A DNA stretch of 64,000 nt from Cellulomonas wangleii (GCF_018388445.1 NZ_CP074405.1:2294001-2358000), one strand, 5' to 3'. Positions 43,774 through 53,129 are shown, numbered from the stretch's first letter. Numbers and translations: made by a program. Notes: generated by a model from the letters alone, not told the origin.

Positions 43774-45594
43774 ATGTCCGACAACGTGCAGCTTCCCGCG
43801 CTCGGTGAGTCCGTCACCGAGGGCACCGTCACCCGCTGGCTGAAGAACGTCGGCGACACCGTCGAGGTCGACGAGCCCCTGCTCGAGATCTCGACCGACA
43901 AGGTCGACACCGAGATCCCCTCGCCGTTCGCCGGCGTGCTCGAGCAGATCCTCGTCCAGGAGGACGAGACCGTCGAGGTCGGCGCGTCGCTCGCCGTCAT
44001 CGGCTCCGGCCAGGGCGGCGACTCCGGCTCCGCCGAGCAGGACGCCCCCGCCCAGGAGCAGCCGGCGGAGCCGGCCGCCGAGCAGCAGGCTCCCGCCGAG
44101 GAGCCGGCCGCCGAGCAGCAGCCTGCGCAGCAGCCCGTCGAGGAGCACGAGGACGCCCCGGCGCCCTCGGCCGGTGGCAACGGTGGCGGTGGTGGCCAGG
44201 AGGTCACCCTCCCGCCGCTGGGTGAGTCCGTCACCGAGGGCACCGTCACCCGCTGGCTGAAGAACGTCGGCGACAGCGTCGAGGTCGACGAGCCGCTGCT
44301 CGAGATCTCGACCGACAAGGTCGACACCGAGATCCCCTCGCCGGTCGCCGGCACGCTGCAGGAGATCCGCGTGCAGGAGGACGAGACGGTCGAGGTCGGC
44401 GCCGTCCTGGCGGTCGTCGGATCCGGCGACGCCGCGCCCGCCGCCGCACCCGAGCAGCCGTCGGCACCGGAGCAGCCCGCGCAGGAGCAGACGCCCGCCG
44501 CGCAGCCGGCCGGGCACGAGGCCCCTGCGCCGGAGGCCGAGCAGGCACCGGCCGCGCAGCAGCCTGCGCCGGCCGCGCAGGAGGCCGCCGCCGCGCAGCC
44601 GACCGCGCAGTCCGCGCAGCAGTCCGCGCCGCAGCCCACCGCGGGCGGCTCGTACCTGACCCCGCTCGTCCGCAAGCTCGCGGGCGAGAAGGGCGTCGAC
44701 GTCGCGACCCTCACGGGCACGGGCGTCGGCGGGCGCATCCGCAAGGAGGACGTCCTCGAGGCGGCCGCCAAGGCCGAGGAGGCCCGCAAGGCCGCCGAGG
44801 CCGCGAAGGCGGCGCCGGCACCGGCCGCCGCAGCACCCGCTCCCGCCAAGGCGGCCGCGCCCGCCCAGGTCTCGCCGCTGCGCGGCACGACCGAGAAGGC
44901 GAGCCGGCTGCGGCAGATCATCGCCGAGCGCATGGTCGAGGCCCTGCACACGCAGGCGCAGCTCACCACCGTCGTGGAGGTCGACGTCACCCGGATCGCC
45001 AAGCTCCGGGCACGGGCCAAGGAGGACTTCAAGGCGCGCGAGGGTGTCAACCTCACGTTCCTGCCGTTCTTCGTGCAGGCCGCGGTCGAGGCGCTGAAGA
45101 CCTACCCCAAGGTCAACGGCATCCTCGAGGACAAGACCATCACGTACCACGGCCAGGAGAACGTCGGCATCGCGGTCGACACGGAGCGCGGGCTGCTCGT
45201 GCCGGTCATCCGCGACGCGGGCGACCTCAACCTCGCCGGCATCGCCCGCAAGATCAACGACCTCGCGGGCCGCACCCGGTCCAACAAGGTCACGCCGGAC
45301 GAGCTGTCGGGCGCCACCTTCACGGTGACGAACACCGGCTCGGGCGGGGCGATCATCGACACGCCGATCGTTCCCGGCGGCACGTCGGCCATCCTCGGCA
45401 CCGGCGCGATCGTCAAGCGCCCGGTCGTCGTCAAGGGCCCGGACGGCGAGGAGGTCATCGCGATCCGCTCGATGTGCTACCTGTGCCTGTCGTACGACCA
45501 CCGCCTGGTGGACGGCGCCGACGCGTCGCGCTACCTCACCGCGGTGAAGAACCGTCTCGAGGAGGGCGCGTTCGAGTCCGAGCTCGGTCTCTGA
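43774..45594 (+). CDS. sucB: Dihydrolipoamide acyl/succinyltransferase (E2), two lipoyl domains
   Basis: The 606-residue E2 has two lipoyl domains with the lipoylated lysines K43 and K182 (both in [14 protein letters not shown]), long Ala/Pro/Glu/Gln linkers, a peripheral-subunit-binding domain (about 290-330, [20 protein letters not shown]), and the acyltransferase core with catalytic H576 in SYDHRLVDG. Actinobacterial homologues (DlaT/SucB, Rv2215) serve pyruvate and 2-oxoglutarate complexes. The lipoyl-domain DNA is nearly identical between copies. AAGGAG lies about eleven bases before the ATG. Confidence 0.93.
   Translation: MSDNVQLPALGESVTEGTVTRWLKNVGDTVEVDEPLLEISTDKVDTEIPSPFAGVLEQILVQEDETVEVGASLAVIGSGQGGDSGSAEQDAPAQEQPAEPAAEQQAPAEEPAAEQQPAQQPVEEHEDAPAPSAGGNGGGGGQEVTLPPLGESVTEGTVTRWLKNVGDSVEVDEPLLEISTDKVDTEIPSPVAGTLQEIRVQEDETVEVGAVLAVVGSGDAAPAAAPEQPSAPEQPAQEQTPAAQPAGHEAPAPEAEQAPAAQQPAPAAQEAAAAQPTAQSAQQSAPQPTAGGSYLTPLVRKLAGEKGVDVATLTGTGVGGRIRKEDVLEAAAKAEEARKAAEAAKAAPAPAAAAPAPAKAAAPAQVSPLRGTTEKASRLRQIIAERMVEALHTQAQLTTVVEVDVTRIAKLRARAKEDFKAREGVNLTFLPFFVQAAVEALKTYPKVNGILEDKTITYHGQENVGIAVDTERGLLVPVIRDAGDLNLAGIARKINDLAGRTRSNKVTPDELSGATFTVTNTGSGGAIIDTPIVPGGTSAILGTGAIVKRPVVVKGPDGEEVIAIRSMCYLCLSYDHRLVDGADASRYLTAVKNRLEEGAFESELGL
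43804..43935 (+). repeat. Lipoyl-domain direct repeat, copy 1
   Basis: A 132-base stretch repeated 417 bases downstream at 44221-44352 with only three differing bases, including at synonymous positions. Confidence 0.85.
44221..44352 (+). repeat. Lipoyl-domain direct repeat, copy 2
   Basis: Second copy of the 132-base repeat within the same gene; both copies are in the same frame and encode a lipoylation site. Confidence 0.85.
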
Positions 45595-45610
45595 CGCACA
45601 CGCACTCCCT

Positions 45611-45646
45611 CGCGGGGCCGTCCACCAGCCGGTGGGCGGCCCCGCG
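45611..45646. terminator. Hairpin terminator after sucB
   Basis: A 16-bp stem with one G-T pair (45611-45626 with 45631-45646) and an AGCC loop follows the sucB stop by 16 bases. Confidence 0.72.
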
Positions 45647-45708
45647 GCGCGTGCGGGGGACGCCACGGCTGCGGCGCGCGTGGCGGTGGCGTGACGGTGG
45701 CCCCTGAC

Positions 45709-45714
45709 TAGGGT
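45709..45714 (+). promoter_or_regulatory. -10 box, leaderless type
   Basis: TAGGGT lies seven bases before the ATG of the epimerase gene. Confidence 0.55.
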
Positions 45715-45721
45715 GAGCCGC

Positions 45722-46639
45722 ATGCGCGTCCTCGTCGCCGGCTCGTCCGGCCTGGTCGGAACCGCCCTCGTGCAGCACCTGCGCGAGTCCGGCCACGACG
45801 TCGTCCGGCTGGTGCGGCGCGCGTCCCGCGGTCCGGACGAGGCGTCCTGGGACCCGGCGGCCGGTGCCGTCGACACCGCGGCCGTGGCGGCGAGCGACGC
45901 GGTGGTCGACCTCGCCGGCGTGCCCGTCGCCTCGCGCCCGCTGACGCCCGCACGCAAGCAGGCCGTGCTCTCCTCCCGGGTGCAGACCGCAGGCCTGCTC
46001 GCGCGCACGCTCGCGGACCTCGCGGACGCCGACGACGGGCGTGCGCCCCGGGTGCTGCTGCAGGCCTCGGGCATCGGGGCCTACGGCGACCGCGGCGACA
46101 CGCCGCTGTCCGAGGACGAGCCGCTGGGCGACACGTTCTTCGCCGGGGTGGTCCGCCGCTGGGAGGCGGCGACCGTGCCCGCGCAGGCCGCCGGGATCCG
46201 GGTGGTGCACCTGCGGACGGGCATCGTCCTGGCCGCGCACGGCGGCGCGGCCACGCCGCTGCTCCTCCCCCTGCGTGCCGGTGTGGCCACCCGGCTCGGG
46301 TCCGGGCAGCAGTTCTGGAGCTGGATCAGCCTCCTCGACGAGGTGCGCGCCATCGCTCACCTGCTCACGACCGACGTGCAGGGTCCGGCCAACCTGGTCG
46401 CGTCCGCCGACCGGCACGTCGCCCTGGTCGGGGCCCTGCGGCGCGCGTGGGGCGCGCCGGTGACCCTGCCGGTGCCCGCCCCGGTCCTGCGCGTCGCGCT
46501 GGGTGACTTCTCCTCCGAGGTGCTCGGTTCCATCCGCGCGGAGCCGACCGTGCTGGCGTCGACGGGCTTCGTCCCGCGCCACGCCACGCCGGTCGACGTG
46601 GCGCGGTGGCTCAGGGCGTCGCGGCGGCCGGCTCCCTGA
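45722..46639 (+). CDS. TIGR01777-type NAD-dependent epimerase
   Basis: The 305-residue SDR-fold protein starts MRVLVAGSSGLVGTAL (Rossmann loop) and contains DLAGVPVASRPLTPARK, ASGIGAYGDRG and QFWSWISLLDEVRAI, the pattern of the TIGR01777 (YfcH) group. Substrate unknown. Same position as Rv2216 after dlaT. Its last 29 bases overlap the convergent pseudokinase gene. Confidence 0.87.
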   Translation: MRVLVAGSSGLVGTALVQHLRESGHDVVRLVRRASRGPDEASWDPAAGAVDTAAVAASDAVVDLAGVPVASRPLTPARKQAVLSSRVQTAGLLARTLADLADADDGRAPRVLLQASGIGAYGDRGDTPLSEDEPLGDTFFAGVVRRWEAATVPAQAAGIRVVHLRTGIVLAAHGGAATPLLLPLRAGVATRLGSGQQFWSWISLLDEVRAIAHLLTTDVQGPANLVASADRHVALVGALRRAWGAPVTLPVPAPVLRVALGDFSSEVLGSIRAEPTVLASTGFVPRHATPVDVARWLRASRRPAP

Positions 46640-47990
46640 CGTCCCACACGCGCCACCCCTGCGCGGTCCACCGCAGCACCAGCTCGACGGTGCGCGGCGC
46701 GGTCGCCGCGACCTCGGCACGCTGCCCGTCCGGGGTCACCCGCGTGTGGGCGCCCACGGCCGACGTGACCACGACGGTCGCGTCACCGTCCGGCGTCGTC
46801 CCCGTGACCGCGGTCGCGACCACGTCCACCACCAGGCCGTCGCTGCGGGCGCCGGCGAGCCGGTCGACCAGCTCCCGGTCGGCGGCCAGGGCCGGTGAGC
46901 CGTCCGCCGCGACCGTCGCGAGCGCCGCCGGGTCGGCGGCCGCGAGCGCGGCCCCGCGCCACCGGGTGAGCGCGGCCGCGGCCCCCGCGGGGTCCTCGCG
47001 GTCGGTGGCGGCGTCCCGTGACGCCGCCGTCGCACGCACCACCTGACCCGGTGACTCCACCGCCGGCGCGGCCACCCCCGACAGGACGCCCCGCCCGAGG
47101 ACGACCGCCGCCCCCAGGACCAGGAGGCCCGCCGCGGTCGCGACCGCTGCGACGGGCCGGCGGCGTCGCGGGCGACGGCCCTGCCGCAGACGGCGCACCG
47201 GTTCCTCGTCCGGCGGTCGGCGGGAGCCGTCGTCCCCGGCGCCCGGGCCGTCGCGCAGCGGCTCGTCCGGCAGGTGCACCGGTTCGGGCGCCGCCAGGGC
47301 GAAGACGGTGTCGACGACCTCGTCCGGTCCGGCGCCCGTGCGCAGCAGCGCCTCGAGCGCGTCGCGCAGCCGTACCTCCTCGGGCAGCCCCGCCGCCAGG
47401 TGCGCGTCGATCGGCGGCATGACCCCCAGCAGCGTCGCGAGGAGGCGGTGCACGTCGCCCGTAGCCGTACCGTCGCCGCGCAGCGCGGCACGCAGGTCGA
47501 CGAGCACGGGCATCCCGCCCGGGCCGAGCACGATGCGGTCGGCGCCCACGGCACCGTGCGCGATCCCGGCTCCGTGCAGGTGGGCGAGCGCCTGGGCCAC
47601 GGGCACGGCGACGGTCACGACCTCACCGTCGGTCAGGGGGTGCCGCGCGGCGCGGACGGCGGTGAGCGTCGGCCCGGGCACGTGGGCGCAGACCAGTGCC
47701 ACCCGCCCCGGCCCGAGCGGCTCCACCGCCACGACCCGGGCGAGGTGGGGATGGTGCAGGCCCGTGAGCACGCGCGCCCGCGCGGCGAGCGAGGCGTCGA
47801 CGGGCACGTCGGCCACCTGCACCGCGAGCCAGGCCCCGTCGTCGGCCACCGGGCGCGCCACCCACCAGGCCCCGTCCGTGCCCACCGCGCCGGCCGCACG
47901 GGTCCCGTGCGCCTGCAGCAGGCGGGCGACGTCGTCCGGCGGGGGTGCGGCGGTGTCCACGGCGCCATCGAACACCGCCGGTCCCGCCAC
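46611..47990 (-). CDS. Membrane pseudokinase with extracytoplasmic domain
   Basis: The 459-residue protein has a protein-kinase-like N-terminal domain, a membrane helix (about 279-298) preceded by a basic stretch, and an outer domain of about 150 residues. Kinase catalytic residues are missing: the ATP lysine is Gln58 (LAVQV), HRD is HGA (145-147) and DFG is DLR (165-167). It should bind partners rather than phosphorylate. The outer part resembles no domain I recognise. The GTG at 47990 is the best start but lacks both a good Shine-Dalgarno and a TANNNT box, so it is uncertain. Confidence 0.72.
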   Translation of the reverse strand: MAGPAVFDGAVDTAAPPPDDVARLLQAHGTRAAGAVGTDGAWWVARPVADDGAWLAVQVADVPVDASLAARARVLTGLHHPHLARVVAVEPLGPGRVALVCAHVPGPTLTAVRAARHPLTDGEVVTVAVPVAQALAHLHGAGIAHGAVGADRIVLGPGGMPVLVDLRAALRGDGTATGDVHRLLATLLGVMPPIDAHLAAGLPEEVRLRDALEALLRTGAGPDEVVDTVFALAAPEPVHLPDEPLRDGPGAGDDGSRRPPDEEPVRRLRQGRRPRRRRPVAAVATAAGLLVLGAAVVLGRGVLSGVAAPAVESPGQVVRATAASRDAATDREDPAGAAAALTRWRGAALAAADPAALATVAADGSPALAADRELVDRLAGARSDGLVVDVVATAVTGTTPDGDATVVVTSAVGAHTRVTPDGQRAEVAATAPRTVELVLRWTAQGWRVWDVREPAAATP

Positions 47991-48011
47991 CCGCAGGCGT
48001 CGTCCACAGGC

Positions 48012-49058
48012 TCAGTCGAGCAGCTGCGCGACCCCGGTCGAGGCGGCGACGCGAGCCGCGTCGAGGACCCGCGCGGTGGCGACCGCGTCGGCCGGGTCCA
48101 CCGGGACCGGACCGCCGGCGAGCACCCACGCCTGCACCGCCCGGTAGAGGTCCGCGTGACCTCCGGGGGCACGCGGCACGGGTGTCCGCTCGGCGCCGCG
48201 GACGAGCCAGCCCTCGTGCACCGGCTCCCCGGGGCGCCGCCCGTCCTCCTGGACCGCGTCGAGCACGGCGAACGGCGTGGGCTCACCCTCGTAGCTCGTC
48301 ACCAGGTACGCGCCGCGCTCGCCCAGCACGCGCGTGCGCGGACCGGGTGCGCCCACCAGGCCGCCGGCCGCCAGGTGGGAGACCACGTGGTGCCCGGTCG
48401 CGTCGGGCGCGTGCTCGAGCGCGAGGAAGACGTCGTCGACCGCCGGGGTCGTCAGCGCGCGCAGCTCGGCGTGCACGCGGCGCACGGGGCCGAAGAGCTG
48501 CACGGCCGAGTCCACCAGGTGCGCACCGAGGTCGAGCAGGAGCCCGCCGCCCACGGTGTCCTCCTCCTTCCACCGGTGCTGCGGCTCGGGGCGGTACCTC
48601 TCCCACCGCCGCTCGAACCGGTGCACGCGGCCGAGCGTCCCGTCGGCCAGCAGGGCGCGCAGCGTGAGCTGCTCGGGGTCCCAGCGCCGGTTCTGGAACA
48701 CGGTGAGCCGCCCGCCACGCTGCTCGGCGAGCCGCACCAGGGACCTGGCCTGCACGCGGGTCGTGGCCAGCGGCTTGTCGACCAGCACGGCGACGTCCGC
48801 CTCGAGCGCGGCGCGCGCGTGGTCCGCGTGGTCGCCGGTGGGGCTGGCGACCACGACGAGGTCGAGGTCGTCGGCGTCGGCCAGCAGCGCCGCGACGTCG
48901 GGGACGACGCGCGCGCCGGGCCAGTCGGCCGCGACCTGCTCGGCCCGGTGCCGGGTCACGACCGCCACGACCTGCTGCCCCGTCTCGCGCGCGAGCCGGG
49001 CGTGGATCCCACGCCCGGCCGCGCCGTACCCGATCAGCCCGATGCGCAGCGGCTCCAT
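48012..49058 (-). CDS. Gfo/Idh/MocA-family oxidoreductase
   Basis: The 348-residue enzyme has the NAD(P) Rossmann motif IGLIGYGAAGRGIHA, the conserved VDKPLA lysine and the C-terminal GGGLLLDLGAHLVD of the family. It probably oxidises a sugar or cyclitol; the substrate is unknown. The ATG stands six bases after TAGAGT. Confidence 0.87.
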   Translation of the reverse strand: MEPLRIGLIGYGAAGRGIHARLARETGQQVVAVVTRHRAEQVAADWPGARVVPDVAALLADADDLDLVVVASPTGDHADHARAALEADVAVLVDKPLATTRVQARSLVRLAEQRGGRLTVFQNRRWDPEQLTLRALLADGTLGRVHRFERRWERYRPEPQHRWKEEDTVGGGLLLDLGAHLVDSAVQLFGPVRRVHAELRALTTPAVDDVFLALEHAPDATGHHVVSHLAAGGLVGAPGPRTRVLGERGAYLVTSYEGEPTPFAVLDAVQEDGRRPGEPVHEGWLVRGAERTPVPRAPGGHADLYRAVQAWVLAGGPVPVDPADAVATARVLDAARVAASTGVAQLLD

Positions 49059-49064
49059 GCCGCC

Positions 49065-49070
49065 ACTCTA
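49065..49070 (-). promoter_or_regulatory. -10 box, leaderless type
   Basis: TAGAGT on the minus strand, six bases before the ATG at 49058. Confidence 0.55.
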
Positions 49071-49078
49071 GGAGGGGT

Positions 49079-51361
49079 TCAGGACACGCTCGTCCGCTCC
49101 GTGCTGCGCAGCGAGGCGTGCGTGCCGTGCTCCGGGCGCCGCGACAGCCGGCTCGGCCACCACGTGCGCGGGCCCAGGTCGTGCACGAGGCCGGGCACCA
49201 GCAGGCTGCGCACGACGAACGTGTCGATGAGCACGCCGAGCGACACGATGAACGCGAGCTGCGCGAGGAACAGCAGGGGGATGACCGCCAGCGCCGCGAA
49301 CGTCGTCGCGAGGACCAGGCCGGCGGAGGTGATGACCCCACCGGTGACGGCCAGGCCGCGCGTGACGCCCTCGCGCGTGCCGACGTGCAGCGACTCCTCG
49401 CGCACCCGCGTCATGAGGAAGATCGAGTAGTCGACGCCCAGCGCGACGAGGAAGACGAAGCCGTAGAGCGGGACCACCGGGTCCGCGTCGGGCCAGTCGA
49501 GCACGTGGTCGAACACGAGCGCCGCGATGCCGATCGTCGCCGCGAAGGACAGGACGTTGGCCGCCATGAGGACCAGCCCGGCCACGATCGAGCGCAGCAG
49601 CAGCATGAGGATGAGCAGGATCACCACCAGGACGACCGGGACGATGACCCGCAGGTCCCGCTCGCTCGACACCTGGGTGTCGAGCGTCTCGGCGGCGGGT
49701 CCGCCCACGAGTGCGTCGGGCGCCACCTCGACGACGGCGTCGCGCAGGTCGGCGACGGTGTCGACGGCCTCCTGGCTGTCCGACGGCGCCTGCGTGACGA
49801 CGTCGACCCGCACCCGGCCGTCGACGACGACCGGCGGGGCGTCGGCAGCACCCGGCGCTCCCCCGGGAGCGCCGGTGTAGGCGGCCGCGGACTCGACGCC
49901 CTCGACACCCTGCGCGGCCTCGAGCACCGCGTCCAGCTCGCTCTCGTCCACCACGACCAGGGCCGGCTGCACCGCTCCGGCGGGGAAGTGCTCGGCGAGC
50001 ACCTCCTCCCCCGCGACCGAGTCGACAGGCGTGAGGAACACGTCGGTCTGGCTCGTGCCGCCCGCGCGGAACGTCGGCACGAACGCGGCGGCCAGCAGCA
50101 GCACGGCGGCGCTGATGATCCAGACGGGACGCGCCCGGCGTGCCACGAACCGCGCCCAGCGGGCCCACAGGCCGTCGCCCTCGGCGGCGTCGACGGCCGC
50201 TGGAGGCACGTCGGTGGCGTGCTCGCCGTGCGTCGCCGGGCCGGCGCTGCCCGCCGCGACGTACCGCGGCACGCGGGGCCAGAAGAGCACACGGGACCGG
50301 CGACCGGCCACGAGCAGGATCGCGGGCAGCAGCGTGAGCGCCGCCAGCAGGGCTGCGGCGATGCCGATGGCGGCGACCGGCCCGAGGCTGCGGTTGGACC
50401 CGAGGTCGGACAGCAGCAGGCAGAGCAGTCCGGCGACCACGGTGCCGGCGCTCGCGGCGATCGGCTCGAGCGACTGGCGCCACGCGATGCGCATGGCGTC
50501 GGCCGGGTGCTCCTGGTGGCGCAGCTCCTCGCGGTACCGGGCGACCAGCAGCAGCGAGTAGTCGACGGCGGCGCCGACGACGAGGATCGACAGGATGCCC
50601 TGGGCCTGGCCGTTGAGGACCAGGACGCCGGCGTCGGCGAGCTCGTAGACCACGAGCCCGGCCAGCGCGAGGGCGAACACGGCCGTGAAGATGACGACGA
50701 ACGGCAGGAACGGCGAGCGGTACACCACGACGAGGATCAGCAGCACCGCGCCCAGGGCGACGAGCAGCAGCAGGCCGTCGATGCCGGCGAAGGCGGTGCC
50801 GAGGTCGGTGACGAACCCCGCGGGCCCGGTCACCCACGCCTCCAGCCCGAGGTCGCCGGCGCTCGACGCCGTGGCGCCCAGCCGGTCGGCCAGACCGGCG
50901 CGCAGGTCCTCGACCAGCAGGTTGTTGAGGGACTCCTCCCCCACGAGGATCTCGGCGTCGTCCGCGTCCAGCGGGACCGCGAGGAGGATCGCCTCACCGT
51001 CCTCGGACGGCACCGGCACGACCGGGCCGGTGAGGTGGTCCCCCCATGTCCCGCCGTCGACGGGCTCGTCGGGGAACTCCTCGGCGAAGGTCGCGGCGGC
51101 GGCGAGCTGCTCGGGGGTGACGTCACCCCCCTCGGCCGGGGTGAGGACGACCAGCCCGGGTAGGGTCTGCGTGTCGACGAACTCGCGGGACGCCTCGGCG
51201 GCCAGCGTGGACTGCGCCGACGACGGCAGGAACGCCGCGGTGTCGTTCGTCTGCACCTGGGACAGACGTCCCTGGGCGGCGCCACCGACGCCGCCCAGCC
51301 CCAGCCAGACGACGAGGACGACGGCGACGGCCACTGCCCGGGCCACTGGATTCCTCAGCAT
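49079..51361 (-). CDS. MMPL/RND-family membrane transporter
   Basis: The 760-residue protein has two repeats of one helix, a large outer loop and five helices, as in MMPL transporters (for example LVALGVDYSIFLMTRVREE and VVGAAVDYSLLLVARYRE with the intramembrane Asp-Tyr pair for proton coupling). Likely exports lipids or drugs. The ATG at 51361 lies within the palindrome CTCAGCATGCTGAG; a GATACT box is four bases before it. An alternative ATG at 51373 adds four residues. It is divergent from a marR gene. Confidence 0.88.
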   Translation of the reverse strand: MLRNPVARAVAVAVVLVVWLGLGGVGGAAQGRLSQVQTNDTAAFLPSSAQSTLAAEASREFVDTQTLPGLVVLTPAEGGDVTPEQLAAAATFAEEFPDEPVDGGTWGDHLTGPVVPVPSEDGEAILLAVPLDADDAEILVGEESLNNLLVEDLRAGLADRLGATASSAGDLGLEAWVTGPAGFVTDLGTAFAGIDGLLLLVALGAVLLILVVVYRSPFLPFVVIFTAVFALALAGLVVYELADAGVLVLNGQAQGILSILVVGAAVDYSLLLVARYREELRHQEHPADAMRIAWRQSLEPIAASAGTVVAGLLCLLLSDLGSNRSLGPVAAIGIAAALLAALTLLPAILLVAGRRSRVLFWPRVPRYVAAGSAGPATHGEHATDVPPAAVDAAEGDGLWARWARFVARRARPVWIISAAVLLLAAAFVPTFRAGGTSQTDVFLTPVDSVAGEEVLAEHFPAGAVQPALVVVDESELDAVLEAAQGVEGVESAAAYTGAPGGAPGAADAPPVVVDGRVRVDVVTQAPSDSQEAVDTVADLRDAVVEVAPDALVGGPAAETLDTQVSSERDLRVIVPVVLVVILLILMLLLRSIVAGLVLMAANVLSFAATIGIAALVFDHVLDWPDADPVVPLYGFVFLVALGVDYSIFLMTRVREESLHVGTREGVTRGLAVTGGVITSAGLVLATTFAALAVIPLLFLAQLAFIVSLGVLIDTFVVRSLLVPGLVHDLGPRTWWPSRLSRRPEHGTHASLRSTERTSVS

Positions 51362-51373
51362 GCTGAGTATCAT
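51354..51373. promoter_or_regulatory. MarR operator palindrome and overlapping promoters
   Basis: CTCAGCATGCTGAG (51354-51367) is a perfect 14-base palindrome. It covers the MMPL start codon and abuts the TATCAT -10 (51368-51373) of the marR gene and the GATACT -10 (51371-51366) of the MMPL gene. A MarR dimer bound here could block both. Confidence 0.6.
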
Positions 51374-51409
51374 GGGCCCGCAGGAACGACTCGGCAAACC
51401 GGAGGACGC

Positions 51410-51922
51410 GTGAGTGTGCAGCAGGGTCCGCCTCCCGCGGACCACTGGCCCGTGGGCCGGATGCTGTCGGCCACCGCTCGCCGCATCGAGCGAGCCTGGG
51501 ACGCGCACCTCGCGTCGTGGGACCTCAACCACGCGAGCCTGCCCGTGCTCGTCCACGTGACCGCGTCCCCGATGTCGCAGCGCGAGCTGGCGGACGCCTG
51601 CGGCGTCACCGAGCAGACCATGAGCCGCGTGGTCGCGCGCCTCGTCCGCACCGGGTACGTGACCCGCGGTCCGCACGCGGAGGACCGGCGCCGCCACGTC
51701 GTGGCGATCACCCCCGCCGGCGCGGCCGCGCTGCGGGCGTGCGCCGACCCGGGACCGGCGCAGGAGTCGGTCCTGGGACACCTGCCGCCCGAGCGCCGGG
51801 CGCTCCTGGACGACCTGCTGCGTGAGGTCGTCGCCCCGTGGGACGTGCTGCCCGACCCGCGCCCCGGCAACCGGCCCGCCGACGGCACCCCCGCCGGGGT
51901 GCCGCCCGCTGCGAGGGCATAG
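51410..51922 (+). CDS. MarR-family transcriptional regulator
   Basis: The 170-residue protein has a MarR winged helix: SQRELADACGVTEQTMSRVVARLVRTGYVTR and the wing EDRRRHVVAITPAGAAAL. It probably represses the divergent MMPL transporter gene and itself from the palindrome at 51354-51367, released by a ligand. GGAGGA precedes the GTG. Confidence 0.87.
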   Translation: MSVQQGPPPADHWPVGRMLSATARRIERAWDAHLASWDLNHASLPVLVHVTASPMSQRELADACGVTEQTMSRVVARLVRTGYVTRGPHAEDRRRHVVAITPAGAAALRACADPGPAQESVLGHLPPERRALLDDLLREVVAPWDVLPDPRPGNRPADGTPAGVPPAARA

Positions 51923-51925
51923 CCT
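51920..51925 (+). promoter_or_regulatory. -10 box, leaderless type
   Basis: TAGCCT lies seven bases before the lipB ATG and overlaps the marR stop codon. Confidence 0.55.
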
Positions 51926-51932
51926 GACGCCC

Positions 51933-52622
51933 ATGCGCGTCGAACCGCTCGAGCTCGGCACCCGGCTGCAGCCCTACGTCCCGACCTGGGACCTCCAGCG
52001 CGAGCGGCACGCGGCGGTCGCCGCCGGTGAGCACGAGGACACCCTGCTGCTCGTCGAGCACGAGCCGGTCTACACCGCCGGCAGGCGCACGGCCCGCTCC
52101 GACCGACCGGTCGACGGCACGCCCGTGGTCGACGTCGACCGGGGCGGACGCATCACCTGGCACGGGCCCGGTCAGCTCGTCGGCTACCCCGTCGTCCGGC
52201 TCGCGGAGCCGGTCGACGTCGTCCTGTACGTCCGCGCCCTCGAGGAGGCGCTGATCCGCACCTGCGCGGACGTCGGTGTCAGCGCGGGCCGCGTCGAGGG
52301 CCGCAGCGGCGTGTGGCTGCCGGCCGACGAGCCCGGCACCTCACCGGCGCCGCGGCGGGCCCGCAAGGTCGCGGCGATCGGTGTCCGCGTGGCCCGCGGC
52401 ACGACCATGCACGGGTTCGCCCTCAACTGCACCGCGTCCCTCGACTGGTACGCGCGGATCGTCCCGTGCGGCATCGACGACGCGGACGTCACCACCCTGA
52501 CCGCCGAGGCCGGGCGCGACGTGACGATCGCCGAGGTTGCGCCCCTGGTCGTCACCCACCTGCAGGAGTCCATCGGCCCCCTGCTGGCAGCGACGGCCGA
52601 CCGGGCCACCCCGGTCGGCTGA
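51933..52622 (+). CDS. lipB: Lipoyl(octanoyl) transferase
   Basis: The 229-residue enzyme moves octanoyl from acyl carrier protein to lipoyl-domain lysines. Active-site features are HGPGQLVGYP, the catalytic lysine in RKVAAIG and the cysteine in VPCGI. Targets include SucB encoded about 6 kb upstream. lipA follows after the flavodoxin gene. Confidence 0.93.
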   Translation: MRVEPLELGTRLQPYVPTWDLQRERHAAVAAGEHEDTLLLVEHEPVYTAGRRTARSDRPVDGTPVVDVDRGGRITWHGPGQLVGYPVVRLAEPVDVVLYVRALEEALIRTCADVGVSAGRVEGRSGVWLPADEPGTSPAPRRARKVAAIGVRVARGTTMHGFALNCTASLDWYARIVPCGIDDADVTTLTAEAGRDVTIAEVAPLVVTHLQESIGPLLAATADRATPVG

Positions 52623-52625
52623 GGG

Positions 52626-53129
52626 TCAGGCGCTGCGGGCGATCTGCCGCAGCTCGCGCGCGACGTCCTGCGCCCACGCGCGCACCGCGTCCAGGTCACG
52701 GAAGTCGCCCGCGTCGGCGCGGGTCAGCGCGACGAGCGCCCGCTCGGAGATGTTGAGCCCCGCGCGGTCCAGCCGCCCGGTGAACACCGCGACGCCGCGC
52801 GCACCGACCGTCCGTGCGATCTCGGTGACGTCGTCCGGCACGGTCTCGGGCACCGGTGGGTCCCCGACCGGTCCGGACCAGAACAGCCACACCGGGCGCT
52901 CGCGCAGCTGGCCCGCCTGCCGGTCCACCAGGTCCCGCAGCCCGAGCGCCAGGCGACCCACGTACACCGCCGAGCCCAGCACGACCGCGTCGTAGGGGTC
53001 GACGTGCTCGACGTCGTCGGGCTCGACCTCGTCGACCTCGTGCCCCGCGGCGCGCAGCTGCTCCGCGACCTCCGCGCCCATCTCGCGCGTCGCGCCGTGC
53101 CTCGACGCCACCGTCACCAGGACGCGCAT
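52626..53129 (-). CDS. Flavodoxin-domain protein
   Basis: The 167-residue protein starts MRVLVTVASRHGATREMG, the phosphate-binding loop of flavodoxins, followed by AVVLGSAVYVGR and FWSGPVGDP. It may act as a redox carrier or in the HemG-like group. GGAGGAGG precedes the ATG. It lies between the plus-strand genes lipB and lipA on the opposite strand; a reductive partner for LipA is a speculation. Confidence 0.82.
   Translation of the reverse strand: MRVLVTVASRHGATREMGAEVAEQLRAAGHEVDEVEPDDVEHVDPYDAVVLGSAVYVGRLALGLRDLVDRQAGQLRERPVWLFWSGPVGDPPVPETVPDDVTEIARTVGARGVAVFTGRLDRAGLNISERALVALTRADAGDFRDLDAVRAWAQDVARELRQIARSA

Noticed and set aside
49118..51163. 681-codon plus-strand open frame
   Set aside because: Antisense shadow of the MMPL transporter gene; Arg/Asp/Gln/His-rich without any domain.
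51371..51373. ATG at 51373 as the MMPL start
   Set aside because: In frame and possible, but it lies in the GATACT box; the ATG at 51361 gives a normal positively charged N-terminus.
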